From NCBI GenBank assembly GCA_963920635.1, contig OY987308.1:19373096-19437095 (forward strand): a stretch of 64,000 nt of DNA. Reading direction: 5' to 3'. The position numbers were made by a program, and so were the translations under genes. The notes under the pieces were generated by a model. That model ran no database searches, was not told the origin of the DNA, and saw nothing but the letters and a program-made list of their open reading frames with translations. This DNA comes from Pseudeuparius sepicola. Its lineage: Eukaryota; Arthropoda; Insecta; Coleoptera; Anthribidae. Positions 12,665-24,933 of the stretch are shown here, piece after piece (positions within the stretch are counted from its first letter, which is position 1; each line of letters begins with the position of its first letter).

Positions 12665-13794
12665 CACAACCTTCTCAAACTTTACAAACATGTGGCAACG
12701 CCGCAGCGGGACGGTTCAACGGGTCTATGCAGTCTAGAGCAGTCTGCACTTTGGCTTGGTTTATCTTTTCTAATAAATGTTCAACCCTCTTTTTAATTAT
12801 AATTAGATACATTTGTGATCTTACCTTGGTTGAATAATTGGGTACCCAGGTAAGTAGGTAAATGCGTTTGTTTAACAGACAATAAAAGCAGTAACAAGTA
12901 ACAAAATATACACAGACGTATAAGTATTTATAATAAGTACGATTCCTGGTATGGATAGGTACATTTTCGACAAATAATATGGTAAACTTGGGCAAATAGA
13001 GGGAACTACATTTTGTTGTAAGTCGAATTTTTGTGAGAATTTTTCGCCGTCAGGCAAATGATGATTAACTATCTTCCCTTATGTTAAATTTTCATAAAAA
13101 TACAAACAACAAGCGAACAGAGAACTGCATGTTGTGAATGAGAATAATATCTCTTGTGGTTGAAATGGCAGTTACGGTCAATTTCATAATATATTCAACT
13201 AAAATATATTTTTACTTTAAAATTAGGTAAAGGAACTTTTGGAACAATATTAAACAATGTTTGGATTGTTAGAAAGTGCCTTTAATTGTAAAGGCTACTT
13301 TAGTTTTTCTATGCATAATTGGCCCGTAATCATTTCATTCTTAAATTTTCGTCCTTTGAGAAGCCCAAAACGAATACAAGTCTACCTACTGCCTGCCGTC
13401 AAGCAAAGAAAACCTAGCTACTTGAAGTTATTATTACGATTTGACTTACAGCCAGGTATATAACTAAGTTGTAGCATCCCTCGGCGATTCTAGGCATCTT
13501 GAGGCTTGAAATTGTAAAGGCACTATTCTTTACTTAGAACTTTTATAGAAATATTTCACTTTTGCACAAACAAAACAAATTTATAAAAAAGCCGTTGCCA
13601 GCACTTCGGGCAGTCTGTTTCCACCCAGAGACACACTGCCTCGTCGTAGCAATCTGGCGACGATAGCACTACCCGCACTACACAAATTAATTCTGGCAAA
13701 TTTCTTGTAAAATCAACTGACAGGGAGTGACAGGCCACGCCGCGCCATGTTGCCAGCTTTCTCAACTTCAGGGCTTTTCATAGAGTCGGCTATG
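12665..13794 (-). mobile_element. CACA...TGTG element with 7-bp TSD, copy 3
   Basis: 1130 bp bounded by cacaaccttctcaa and gagtcggctatg, with an exact 7-bp target duplication taggtac at 12658-12664 and 13795-13801. Same family as 30368-31503 and 44201-45327, in reverse orientation. The minus strand keeps a 69-codon frame (13556-13765) beginning MRKLATWRGVACHSL that also exists in the sister copies. Confidence 0.85.
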
Positions 13795-13801
13795 TAGGTA
13801 C

Positions 13802-15280
13802 CAATTAACTTCAGTGAACAATTAATAAGTAAGTACTTGCCGAAGTAGGTGCTTTCTCTACATTTCGCCGAAAACTGGTTATGTCTTTTGAAATTTCAGA
13901 TGTCGCAGATATTAATTTTATTATTGCGCTTTCGTACGCCACTGCAGATACACTAATTTAAATTGAGGTTAATTACAACTTTCGTAATAAATGAAACTTT
14001 ATGAGAATAACTTTTAATCGAGCGATAAAGATAGGGTAAACTAAACATGCAGTCTCTTAAAAGTTTGCTTCATATCGGAAACTTTTTTATTACAGTTGCT
14101 ATAATATAAATGGTGTTATTTAATTTTCCTGGAAATTTATCATGTGAATATTTTAGTGATAGATTTACCCCACACGTAAGACCAGAAGGTTTTTGGGCGT
14201 TTTTTTATTTCCAAATAGTATACAACAGCACAGACAAATCTATATATAGACTGTCGGGACCTTTCAATAAAGAACCCCAGGAAGGAACAAATTTGGACTT
14301 AATGCTCGACCGGGACACTATCTGCATATGGCGGGATGCCGTTTTCGTTTTTACAGTGGCGCGCACCTTTGAGTTGTTTCGTTACAATACAGGCAAAAAG
14401 TTACAAGGCACGTTTATATATATCCTTGATAATGCAGCAATTCTAAGTTTAAATTTCCAATTACGAAGAAGTAGGTACCTACACAAACGCCTGTGCCACC
14501 TTGGTGCATGGCCTCAAAAGTTAATTTAAATTACAAAATTAGTTGCCAATGGATTATTATTATCCTCAAACATTTTAGTTTTGGCGGTCAGGGAAGTGCC
14601 ACAAGCCGCGCAGCTAAGCATAATAACTCGAAAAAGTATCTAAATATCACATACTGAAACATATCATCGTCTCAGATATCAAAACTTTGTGTCAAAACTT
14701 GGTTCCTACTCAGGGCGATTCCGTCTCATGTATTTTATCGTACACATAGAGCTTTGACTCCATTGTTACAATTTCCGCACGCTACACCAAATATTTTGCA
14801 TAACATTTTATATGACAACTAATAACTAAATTAAAATACCTATACCTCAACTTTGTATCGAGTCCTAAGAATTTTAAGACATCAGAATTTATCTGTTGTA
14901 ATTTGTTTTCGCTCCAAAATTAAAGTTTGAAAGTTGGTGTAGCGGGATTTTCGCGGTCGGTTTTAACAATGCTTCTGACCATCTATGGCGCCTTTAATCC
15001 ATGGTAACAGTGATTTATTTACAGACTAATTGTCATTTACTCTTTACTCCTAAATGGTTTCGATAATAGTATCCAGTAGGTATTTCAATTATGCAGTATT
15101 CATAGCACTAGCTAATCGGGAAATCCAACAACCGGTCGATGCACAGCATTATTCAAAGGTGTCTGGATAGAGCATATAGCCACGGTGCTTTATAGCAGAG
15201 AGAGTTTATCTGGGAACGGCGAATACCCATTTTGGGTAATGCATTTTGCCAGGTAGCTGGGATATGACTAAACATGATTA
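13802..15280. other. Repeat-derived DNA; unassigned 139-codon frame
   Basis: 14110-14529 is an open plus-strand frame of 139 codons with no family I recognise. Its end, from about 14370, and 14470-14660 match 55327-55550 in inverse, and 14661-14765 match 40573-40648 in inverse, so the region is a dispersed element rather than a host gene. Confidence 0.45.
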
Positions 15281-16030
15281 TTTCCCTCATACTGCTTGCA
15301 TCCAATAAGGTAGCTCCTTCCATAAAAATCCAACCAATCATATGCCTCTGCTAGCGATAATTGCACTTGTACATACCAAAGCGGTAACACTACTTGTGCA
15401 ATTATCACTTCGTTGTTTAGCAACCGCGAATCTGTTCGATACAAACACGTACTTCTTAAAATTGGTGTGTTCTACAATTTTCTAAATTATGCAGCTTATA
15501 AATTATTATGTTGCGGTTTTATTAAGCATTGTATCAATGAATTTATATAACTTTTACATCGCTAAATTGTTATTATTAGATCTCGTCTCCGTTTAAATTT
15601 ATGACACACATTCACAAAATAAACCAACGCTAACAGGGTGTAGGTAGATATAATCGCATTTGCCTTGGATATCCAAGCGTCATGGTCTTTGTTTACTCGA
15701 ACGCTACAGTCGAAGCTGTCAATAAACTCGTTTAAAATAAGTCGTTTTGGAAATGTAAACATAGAAAAAATATTAATACAGAAATTATTAAATCGTATTC
15801 GTGAAATAATCTGACAAATACCACTCGTGCCGGAAATTTTTCTAAATAATTTTATTCTCAAGCGCTATTTTGCCCATTAGCAAAACCACTCGTAGAAATT
15901 GGGCTTTTATTTTCAGATATAAAATCAGAAAATAAAAACCAATTTATACTCGTGATCTTTCTAGGCAAAATAGCGCTTTCGAAAAAATTATGGATATTTC
16001 CGGCACTTGTGATATTATATACGATAATTT
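15281..16030. repeat. Dispersed repeat, copy 2 (hairpin loop lost)
   Basis: Direct repeat of 227-990. The copy has small indels and has lost the loop and one inner part of the hairpin, so the two arms are almost fused (around 15898-15945). This shows that the two copies diverged by hairpin collapse at this spot. Confidence 0.75.
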
Positions 16031-16124
16031 CAGTAGATGAGTGGCTCTCAAGAGTTGATCAAGAGCATGATTTTTACAGATGCACCGTGGGAGACCCTGT
16101 ATACTCTGGTCAACACGGCGTGTA

Positions 16125-16713
16125 CAGGGTTATTCATAAGATTCTACCCTCTTTAACTTTTTTGTTTCTAATTTCTGAAAAAAAAAAGTAAATATGAAAA
16201 TTGTATAAAATTTTCTTGCGATTTAGAATAGAAATATAAATTAGAATAGTAATGTCTAGTAGTAGTTAGTTAATAATAGTATAGTGTTATCTTTATAGTG
16301 ATAATTTACAAGTGATAAAAATACGCACCTATATAAACTGATCATTTTTCGCTTGCCTCTCAAACACTAAAGGGCAATATTCTCGCCTTCTATAATCACC
16401 ATTTTCATACAGTTATTAAACTGGGCGATAACAAAACTTATGCATTTTCAACACTCTCTGGACTGAGCTCCGTGATATTTGCAAATATCTCGATGCATCT
16501 TTAATAGAATGTCTGGGATTTTCCACGAAATGTAATAAGACTGCTTCCTGCATATTCTCAGTAAGAACATGTCGTGGTTTATTTATCTCTTCTTTATTTT
16601 TTAAACATCCTGTAATTCTCAATTTGTTATAATATATTTGAAATACGTGTGATGAGGTAGGACTCTTAAAAACCAAAAATTAAGGGGGGCAGAATGCTAC
16701 ACGAATAACCCTG
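16125..16713 (-). mobile_element. Mariner/Tc1-like element, internally deleted copy 3
   Basis: 589 bp with intact ends: TA then cagggttattcataagattc on the left and the reverse complement on the right followed by TA. The minus strand keeps the helix-turn-helix part (TENMQEAVLLHFVENPRHSI near 16480-16580); the catalytic part is deleted. It defines the complete TIRs of this family. Confidence 0.85.
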
Positions 16714-17363
16714 TACAGTATTGACCCATACAATACCCCTATTGGGAATCTGACATTATCCGTTCTGGAATGAGCCACAATGGCTGCCTAATTGATCCCT
16801 TCGCGAAGGACACCGGAGGTCCGGCATTGTACAAGACTAATGTACCTCAATCGCGTATATACAGAGGAGTTTATTGAGAACGTTACGAAATATTGACAGT
16901 GAACGGTTAAAATGTCTCTGTCTTTTATAAACGCCTGATGGCGTGGTGCGGTTTTGACACAAAATAGACTCGACCGTCAATACAATTTTGCATTCATTTC
17001 TTCAATGAAAATAAAGCGACTTTATTCGGGATATAGATATCTATGATATTATGATACTACAAGTACAAGTTCCATTACAGTTATACTCGCGTAATCTCCA
17101 TTTATATTTTAACACTATGCATTCAGGATTCGCATTAAAACGTGAACATTTGTAGGCATTTGTATCTATTTATATCTATTTGTAAATAGGGGTTTAATTA
17201 AATATGGCCATCACTAATTCATCCAGGCGTGATCAAGTTATTTAATTTAAATGTCCCCTATTTGATTTCGCTTTAGAATAATTCTCGCATTGAATTTATA
17301 TGAGCTAAAATGTTTACCTTGGAAAGCATTAGATTAAGTACATATTTTTACATTGAGTAAAGC
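16714..17363. other. No gene seen
   Basis: AT-rich unique DNA; nothing recognisable. Confidence 0.4.
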
Positions 17364-17497
17364 ATAGGCAAGGAAAAAGAGGGGACACCCCGCCTGCCTA
17401 CTCTGTTACATCGGCGGCCATTTTATATGTGGCAGACAAAGCGAGTAGGTACGTTGTGAGTTAAGTTCGTGAATGTGTGAATTAAAAGTAACAGTGA
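17364..17497. mobile_element. THAP-element-derived MITE, fragment
   Basis: About 135 bp matching the left end of 6383-7017 and 22380-23098 (ggccattttatatgtggcag, then gtacgttgtgagtta). The rest of the element is absent. Confidence 0.65.
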
Positions 17498-20040
17498 ATC
17501 TTTGTTTTAAATACAGAACAAACAGGCGGTGTCACACATCAGATTGAATGGAACATTTTGCTTTACAAAACACACATAATTAAAGATTTAATTAAATAAT
17601 TTAATTTTCGAGCCCAAGATGGTGCAAATTTTACGGTAATCCATGCGAAAAAACTAATGTAACACATACAATCTGTCAGTTCTTGCAAAAAAATATCATG
17701 TTAAACTTTTTGCCCTATGTCAAAAATAAAAAAGTTACGGCGTTGTAAAATTTTCAATTTTTTAGATTTTTGGCCATGTACAGCAACTTTTATTGTGACA
17801 AAAGAAGGCCGCGCAGAAGGGCGGTGAGGCGTCTCAATAACTACCAGAAGGGGTTCATTATTGTTGGTTATGTGAAATTCCTATTTGTTCTTCTACCCAC
17901 AATATTTTTGATATACTCTAGCGACTTAGTGAAAATTGTGGAAATTTACCTCCCTCTTCATTTATACATTAATGTTTCTGAAATGTTCTTGCTGCCGCTT
18001 TGACGTAGACCATTAATGGCCTCTTATTTAGCCGTTAAAAGCGTCTTTTTGAGCTGCTCGTTCTTGCAAGACATGATAGATGTTGTCGAGTACAACCCAC
18101 TATCTTTTTGCAAAATAAAATTATCATAATTAATGTTTCCCACGCGAAGCGGTTGACAGCGTCACAAGTTATAAATACATTTTTCGTCTAACTGGACCTA
18201 TTAATAAGAATTTCTTTAGGAGGAAATTTCTCACTCATACAGAAATATAATAATAAAATAACAATAACAACACTCAGAACTGTTCAGTGAAAAACACACC
18301 AGAGCTATCAGTAAATAATTGAAAATGAATTTCAATTACTTTTAGTATTTGAAGTAATATATGTCAAATCCTTTTGTTTTTAGATATTTGTACTTGATTC
18401 TTGAAACACTATATATTTAGTACTTGTATTTGGTACTTGAATTTACAAAAAAGTAATTCAAACTGTGGGAATTTTTACTTGAAATACCTCTCGATATGCC
18501 TAGAAAGTAACGCAAATACAAAATGCTTATTGTACGGGAAGTATAGTAATTCCGGCAACTGATATTTGGTATTTGCAATATAACTACGCAGTACTTGCAA
18601 AAGCTCTGCTCCGCACTGACCAAAAATCGACTTTGCAAAGAGGAACCCCTGTTTTTGCGTATGATAATATCGCCGTCCGTTTGCGTTTTAATAATGCCAT
18701 TATAAAATACGCAAACGAGGATTTCGGGGCCCGCCATAGCTGCGTTAATTATTCCCGGTTTGAAAATTGCCCGCGGCCGGCTTGCCGCGGATTATTTCGG
18801 GCGATTAATGACGTCCGTTAATCAGGGATTCAACTGGCAGCATTATTATATACAGGGTATATTCCTCGTTTGCATTTTTTATACGGTATGAATAAAATTG
18901 CAATATACTTTTAAAGCTAAAACTATGGTTTCCATTTAAAAAAATATAACTTTGGTTCATATCTCAAAAACTATTAACGCTACCAAAAAACTAACTATTC
19001 CATTCGATTCTACGCCAAAAAATCTATAAAAATAGTTGATTAAATTAAATCAGTGATCAGTTAAGGGCGGCCCTCGGCCATTTCTCGGGAATTATGAAAG
19101 CTAGAAAGATGCGGTAAAAAATTAATAAAAGTGACCCAAATAATTTCAATGAAAATGTTTTCAAGTTATTTCGTTTGCCGTTCGTTCGTTTATTATTTCA
19201 GATCCAGAGATCCCGAAAAACGGCCGAGGGCCGCTCTTAACTGATCACGCTGTATAAGTTGTAGCCAGGAGAGAGGTTTCCAAAAAATCGAAAATTTCAG
19301 TCCTACGCCCATGCGCGGAAACTATAAAACTTATCTAAAATCTGATTGTTCCACCAAATTCCTCTCAAAAAAGTAGTACAGTGACGTGAAAACCGCAACC
19401 CTCTAGCTTAATAATAACTGAGATTTTTGAGAAAAACACCCAAAAACACCCAAAATGGGACACCCTGTACATATTGTACATAATTATATTAGTTCTCTTT
19501 ATGATTATTAAAGTATATTACCTATGTTGTTTTTAGTAAGCTGTACAATTTCTCAACCTAGTCAATTGCTTCTTTCCCCCAATGCATTAATAACTTAAAA
19601 CTAACAAAAATCTTTGACCTATGTGTAGTACTTTCAGTTAAAAAATATCCATTTTGCACAAAATGCCAACCAAGACATTACATTATTTACGAAACCCACC
19701 CCTATGAATTATTTCAAATTGTCCGCCTTATTTAGCAATTAGGTTGCTATAGAGTTCTTGGGTTGGGAGAGTTGGGGCAATAATGTCATTTAAGTAACAG
19801 AAAAAATAAATTTTCAAGTAACACAATTTTGTGGATTAAAAATAATTTGGGATAGATTCCATGCTCGTAACAAACTTCTGACCACAGGACCCTCTATATA
19901 TATTAAAGTTGGTTTACAATAATTAAACTGTAAGTTGTGCCAACAGTTAATTTTTAATCTAAAATACGAGATAAAATACTTCTTATTATATTATGCAGCA
20001 GATACTTAATTATCATTAGCATTATCCATTTTTTTAGGTT
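17498..20040. other. No gene; one small MITE inside
   Basis: AT-rich. A GC-rich islet at 18720-18830 (ggccggcttgccgcgg) overlaps short frames on both strands that do not look coding. Cagggta and caccctgta ends at about 18851 and 19470 may bound a larger MITE that hosts the smaller one at 19051. Confidence 0.4.
19051..19252. mobile_element. GATCAG-TIR MITE, short copy
   Basis: About 200 bp with inverted ends cagtgatcagttaagggc and its complement ending ctgatcacgctg before TA. Related to the larger copy at 49854-50489. Confidence 0.75.
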
Positions 20041-20047
20041 GTTATAC

Positions 20048-20839
20048 CTGGACCGACACTATATTAAAGACCCGAGCATGACGTCATATTTCATTGTTGT
20101 TTACGGACTGGGGTGGCGCCACTCGACGAAAAAAATGGCGACTTATTATAGGTTATAGGGTTATTCTGTGGTTGTTGGTATGTCAGTTACTGACGTTTAT
20201 AATGTCCCAAATTTTAAATATCCAGCTTAATTACGATTTGCCTTCTTTTTACGGTAGGTAACGAATTGTCTTTGTCCAAAGGTAGATTTGTTTGTGATAA
20301 CATGAAATTTCCATGCACATGAAGAAAATGGTATGCACACTGCACAGACCGTTATTGCAGAAGAATAAACACTATTTTGGAATTATGGGATGATCTGATC
20401 AACCAGCTGAAGAAGCGAAAATTTTAGATATTATTTTAGAAGAGTATTTTGTAACGTATGGAAGAATGAAAATAGATAATTTTTTTATAGCTCCAAAGCG
20501 ATCCCCTCCATATAAAAAAGAAACTGAAAAATCTAATGCGTTTTATGCTTACTTACACTACACAACTAGCCATGGACTTCATTTTTGGATTAGACTCGCT
20601 TTTCTTAAGAAAGTGTATGGAAATATGCCATGTGAACTTGTCAAATTAGAGGGACATAACAAACAAATATTTTATTTTATTTTGGATATTAAATTCATTG
20701 TAACAGACATATTTGCATGTTTTTATTTTTTAAAAGATTTTGCAACAATGGTGTTTTAACATTAAACCACCGTGTACATTTGTTTCGTCGTGTGGCGCCA
20801 GTGGCGATCGCTTGAAACAGCGCTATGCACAGGTCTCAG
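20048..20839 (+). mobile_element. CTGG...CAG element with 7-bp TSD, copy 1
   Basis: 792 bp with ctggaccgacactatatt on the left and a shortened right TIR ending ggtctcag. The 7-bp duplication gttatac is exact (20041-20047, 20840-20846). It holds a 97-codon frame (20466-20759), partly conserved in the inverted copy at 57580-58472 (LVKLEGHNKQIFYFILDIKF), of unknown family. 5' words resemble the leaders of P-like elements, but no zinc finger is intact. Confidence 0.78.
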
Positions 20840-21076
20840 GTTATACGTATATTGAGGCAATACGAGGCACATGTTAAAAGCAGCCTTGAATCTTGAATGT
20901 CAAGCGGTCACCTGATAGAAATAAAGTTACTTTGTTTAATTGGAACACCCAGTATTTTTTACATTACTTACGTGGGTTTATTTTCAGTGTTTTCTCCGGA
21001 AACTCTTATTCGCGAACTTATAACGTTTGCATGTTATCGTTAGTAAATTTGAATGGGATATTTTTTCACTCGAATC
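20840..21076. other. Short unique interval
   Basis: Single-copy AT-rich DNA ending in the target duplication of the hAT MITE. No gene. Confidence 0.4.
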
Positions 21077-21775
21077 CAGTGGCGGATCTACGGGGGGGCT
21101 ACGGGGGCTATAGCCCCCCCCCCCGCCTTGGCCTAATACCGTAAGGTAGGCACTTAAAAAATATGTCTGGCAATTAGAGAGGGTGTGGAACTGCGTTTTC
21201 TTGGAACAGGTACAACCTGTTCCAGGCAATACCTGTTCTTAAAAAACCTGTTCCAATTCCAATATTATTAACTTCTAGTCTTCTAAGGCCGTGGTCCGAA
21301 TCGCGCTGTCAGTGCTTACAGCGCTCAGATCGTTTACAACAGGTACGATTTGATTCATTCGCTGACAACTCGTTTCGGACCGGTTGTAAATGCGCTGACA
21401 GGAACATGCCATTTTGAGGTTATGTGGGCGTGAAGGTCGCAAAGTATCTATTATTATTGAATATTGAATCATTGATAAATATTGCTTCCGTTTCTAAAGA
21501 GGGTACGCTAAATAGTTTTTGTAGTACAAATTTAAAAATTTGGTGAACGCAATGGGATTGGGACAGGGCCCGGCACAGAACACGGGTCCAGTCACCGCCT
21601 TCACCGATCGACAGTTCACGTTCACAGTTGTTCTATTCTATTACTACGAGTAGAGCGGAACTGGAACATCGGAACGGAACTGAACGAAACTAAGAATATT
21701 AATGTGTTTCCTATTTTATTACAAAATTTCGGAAATATAAGCCTCTCCCTTGAATTCAGCCTAGATCCGCCACTG
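21077..21775. mobile_element. hAT MITE just upstream of the ADAM exon
   Basis: 699 bp with ends cagtggcggatc and gatccgccactg, and a perfect 8-bp duplication ctcgaatc on both sides (21069-21076, 21776-21783). These are hAT hallmarks. It contains internal complementary words around cctgttcca (21205-21255) and no transposase. It ends 46 bp before the ADAM exon acceptor, so the branch point and pyrimidine tract are just preserved. Confidence 0.92.
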
Positions 21776-21821
21776 CTCGAATCTATCGATGCATCGAACA
21801 ATTCTTTATTCCGCGTTTCAG

Positions 21822-22140
21822 ACGACGACACCGCAACCGTCCACGGCCTCATCACCACCGAGGGCCTCTTCGAGGGCACGATCCACACGGGCCTGGAGGA
21901 CTACCACGTGGAACCCGTCAGCAGGTACCTGCATGCCGCCAACGGCACCCGGCCGCCGCCCGGGTTCCACTCGGTCGTCTACAAGGCGTCCGACGTGCGG
22001 GACCCGAGGGACGGCGCCGGCTGCGCCTCCCACCGCCTCCACGAGAGCCTCCGGAAGAACCTGGTGCGGAGGAGGCGGTGGCTGCTCGAGGCCGAGGCGA
22101 AGCTGCCGTACGACGACAACCTGGTGCGGTTCGGCGGCAG
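21822..22140 (+). CDS. kuz: ADAM10/Kuzbanian-type metalloprotease, prodomain exon (partial gene)
   Basis: ADAM10/Kuzbanian is a membrane zinc protease that sheds Notch, Delta and other surface proteins; the prodomain keeps it latent. The 319-nt exon follows acceptor tttcag and ends at donor AG|gtgag. It encodes about 105 residues containing TVHGLI, LFEGTIHT, YHVEPVSRY and GFHSVVYK, an order that matches the ADAM10 prodomain. The cysteine in AGCASHRL is at the position of the ADAM10 cysteine-switch region. It enters with one base borrowed from an upstream exon and leaves two bases (AG) that join the next exon to make Arg. The exon is very GC-rich with G/C-ending codons, unlike the flanking introns, so long false reading frames appear in other frames. 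A hAT element ends 46 bp upstream. The family call is firm; the closest paralogue could be Kuzbanian-like rather than Kuzbanian. Confidence 0.93.
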
Positions 22141-22167
22141 GTGAGCCGATCTGGACGGTCCGGACTG

Positions 22168-22245
22168 TGTCACAGGAGCCTCACAATCACACTACTTATA
22201 CTCCGTCACAGGAGCCCCACAATCACACTACTTATACTTGTACAC
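22168..22245. repeat. Two tandem copies of a GTCACAGGAGCC word
   Basis: The unit gtcacaggagcctcacaatc plus acactacttatactc occurs twice in a row. Related words (gtcacagaagccctataaac) recur at 24788, 25105, 34037 and 62005 and inverted at 33945 and 61930; see findings. Confidence 0.7.
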
Positions 22246-22379
22246 TAGTCGTTCTGTTCTATCTTTTATACTTTAAGGCGTTACCAACATTAGGCGCAAT
22301 TTTGCGCACCGCTTGTACACATAAGTACTTATTAAGGTTTAAAAAATCACCGGGAGACACTCTCCTGAGGGTCAATATC

Positions 22380-23098
22380 TTAGACAAAGAAAAAGAGAGG
22401 ACACCGCGCCTGCCTACCCTGCCGTTTATGTATTTTGTTACGTCGTTTTGCACGAGAGCCCTTTTATATGTGGCAGACAAAGCGAGTACGTTGTGAGTTA
22501 ATTTCGTGAATCAAAAGTAACAGTGATTAAGGGGATAATATACTCTTACGATGGTGAATTGTTCAGAGTTTGGTTGCAATAGCAGAAGTGAAAAGAAAGA
22601 GCCCGGGATTTCGTTTCACAAGTAAATATTTAACAATCTACCTTTGAAACATGCCCTAAAACTTTATTTTTTCTCACTAACTTCTTTAAATTACTTCTAC
22701 CTTTTAGTATGATAAAGTGCATGATTTTGTTTGTAAATAGGACCAATATAATTATTTTTAACATCGTTTTTATTGAAAATTTCTTAACTGATTATGATAG
22801 TTGCATAAAATATGGGCTGGTTTCCATGGACGTGCACTATTTATTTTATTTTGATTGATCCGAAATCGCCACAAATAAATATATTTATGCACTTGACACT
22901 AGCTTTACATTTGGAAAATTATCTGCAAATATATACCAATATTTCAAATTACATGCAAGTCAAAATTAACTACCTTCTCATTTTTAACATTTTTGTGATA
23001 TTGGCGTTTCATGCTACGCCACTGGCCTGTCGTGCGATGTGGCAGTCGGTAACACGGCCGCGAGTGCTGTTAGGCGTCCTCTCTCTTTCCTTGTCTAA
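22380..23098 (+). mobile_element. THAP-element-derived MITE, copy 2, with THAP first exon
   Basis: 719 bp bounded by ttagacaaagaaaaagagag and tctctttccttgtctaa, with similar 8-9 bp flanks (gtcaatatc / gtcaaaatc). From 22551 it encodes MVNCSEFGCNSRSEKKEPGI then SFHK and a donor-like gtaaat: the first half of a THAP zinc finger (Cys-x4-Cys, then F-H), as in P-superfamily transposases. All later exons are missing. Confidence 0.8.
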
Positions 23099-24593
23099 TG
23101 TCAAAATCTTGATGACGTCATCAAGATGGCGGATTTAAGTAATAATATGTTATCGCTGGTATCTTCGTTAATTTCTAACCAATTTAGAGTCTCAATATGT
23201 CATTTTAAAGCTCTGGTGACGCTCCTTAAAAAATTTTTATTCGATTTAGTAGTAGTTTTAAATAGTTTTTACATTTCTCTAATATATTAAAAATATTGCT
23301 TTACCATAAGCAAATGGGGTAAGAAATATTTCCATACAAAAATTTGGTACCTATTTACGTGTTGGAATTTTTTTATTCTAATATTTTATAGCCCCCACTT
23401 ATCCCCATAAATGTATGGGGATAAGTTTTACTACCCAAGATTATTCATCATCATCATCATCATCATTTAGCAAATGAGAACCAAATTAGAAAATTTATCT
23501 ATCCCTTGTACCGTTGATTATATTCCTTTACTCAACGGGTATACAGAGCTATTAATAAAGCTTGCACCAAATGGGAAAAAATATATTAGATTTAAAAAAA
23601 TCATATTTTCTTGAAATCGGCAGTGAAGTATCCCATTATTGTGGAACAATTCTTTCAATAAGTATAGGCCTTGACGAGATGTAAACATCAAACGGCTGAC
23701 GCGGAGCCGTCGCCCATCAAATGTGACCAAATATTCAAAACCCGGCCAATAAAGGCCCGTTTAACTTTTCGTACACATTGCGAAATTGTTACCTATAGCA
23801 GCGCAATCTTTCAGTATAAATATTTTAGTAGGTTTGAATATCAATCTATTGCGCCGTACCTCGTCATACTTGACTTTGAACTTGACCTTGAACTAAATTC
23901 CACATGAATCATAAAGAGTTGAACTTCAGTGCCTTGGTACATAAATAACTATTTTCTCCCTAATTTTGCTATGAAGTTTATTTGTGTTGTTATGATTTAG
24001 TAAGAGAGCAACCAGTAAATAAATGTCTTGGGTTATTTGCGGGAAAAAAACAATATCGAGTATCGATTTGAAGAGAAATAATGAAGAAAAAAAAGAATCG
24101 CCTGCTATCTTGCTGAAAATTAACATAGAAGCAGAATAAAAAACACATTTTCAGTGCTAATATTACAAGTCAATACGTAAAACTCTTCATCTTTTGTCGT
24201 ACTTTACTTTGTCGTCTTTCCCAAAATATGAGGCGGAACGCCTCGAATACGATCCTAAAGACGACTTCCCATATATCATACGAAACTTCGTTGACAAAAA
24301 AACACCCCTGGCAGCCTTTGCATATGCACGCAGTGCCACAGAAGATTTAAGCCTTACGCTGTATTGCCAACTATTTCTCGCCCTAACTGAAAAACGAAAT
24401 ACGCGGCGAGATTTACATGAGTTCGATTGTAAAATATAGCGGGTTTAAAATGGGGGCCGTCAAAACATACCGATCGCAGCGCCAGGCGTCCAACCGTTAA
24501 ATTTACGTCGATGACGCGAAGGGGGAAACTGAGATATTAATGGGGGTAAGTTTGTGCGAGCTCTCGATGTGTGGCATAATTCTTTAATATCAC
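23099..24593. other. No gene; small (CAT)n
   Basis: AT-rich. A (cat)7 microsatellite lies at 23446-23466. An 81-codon plus frame at 24194-24439 is not recognisable and lacks gene context. Confidence 0.4.
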
Positions 24594-24933
24594 GCGAAAA
24601 GCTGAAATGTTTTTTGTTCTGATGTTGTTTCAGCTTTACCTTTTTTTTGCATATTATCATACCGATCTCTTCTTATAAGAGTCTTGTGGACTAGGGTTCA
24701 TAAAGGAACCCTATTGTGGACATGCCTGATATAATGGGAAAAAGGCATGCGGTTCCTATGACACTCTTGCCATTGGTCTCCAACTTGTCACAGTACCCCT
24801 ATAAACCCACTACTTATATACATATACTTCCGTGGCAGTGTGGATGTGTTTTAGAAATGTTTCTATCCCAAAGGCGTTGGCAACTGACGCATCCCAATGA
24901 GAGAATTAACAGTGCTGGTGTTTTATGATTGTA
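24594..24933. repeat. Tandem duplication, unit 1 (about 340 bp)
   Basis: Starts gcgaaaagctgaaatg and includes aaaggcatgcggttcctatg. The next unit starts at 24934. At about 24818-24828 it holds the uninterrupted tatacatatacttccgtgg, the empty version of the transposon insertion site in unit 2. Confidence 0.8.

Noticed and set aside
14110..14529. Host gene of 139 codons
   Set aside because: No recognised domain, no splice context, and its 3' part is a dispersed repeat found inverted at 55327-55550.
21789..22496. 235-codon plus-strand frame and minus-strand frames over the ADAM exon
   Set aside because: They are out-of-frame shadows of the GC-rich exon: low-complexity Arg/Thr/Pro/Ser translation, no domain, and they run on into intron and MITE.
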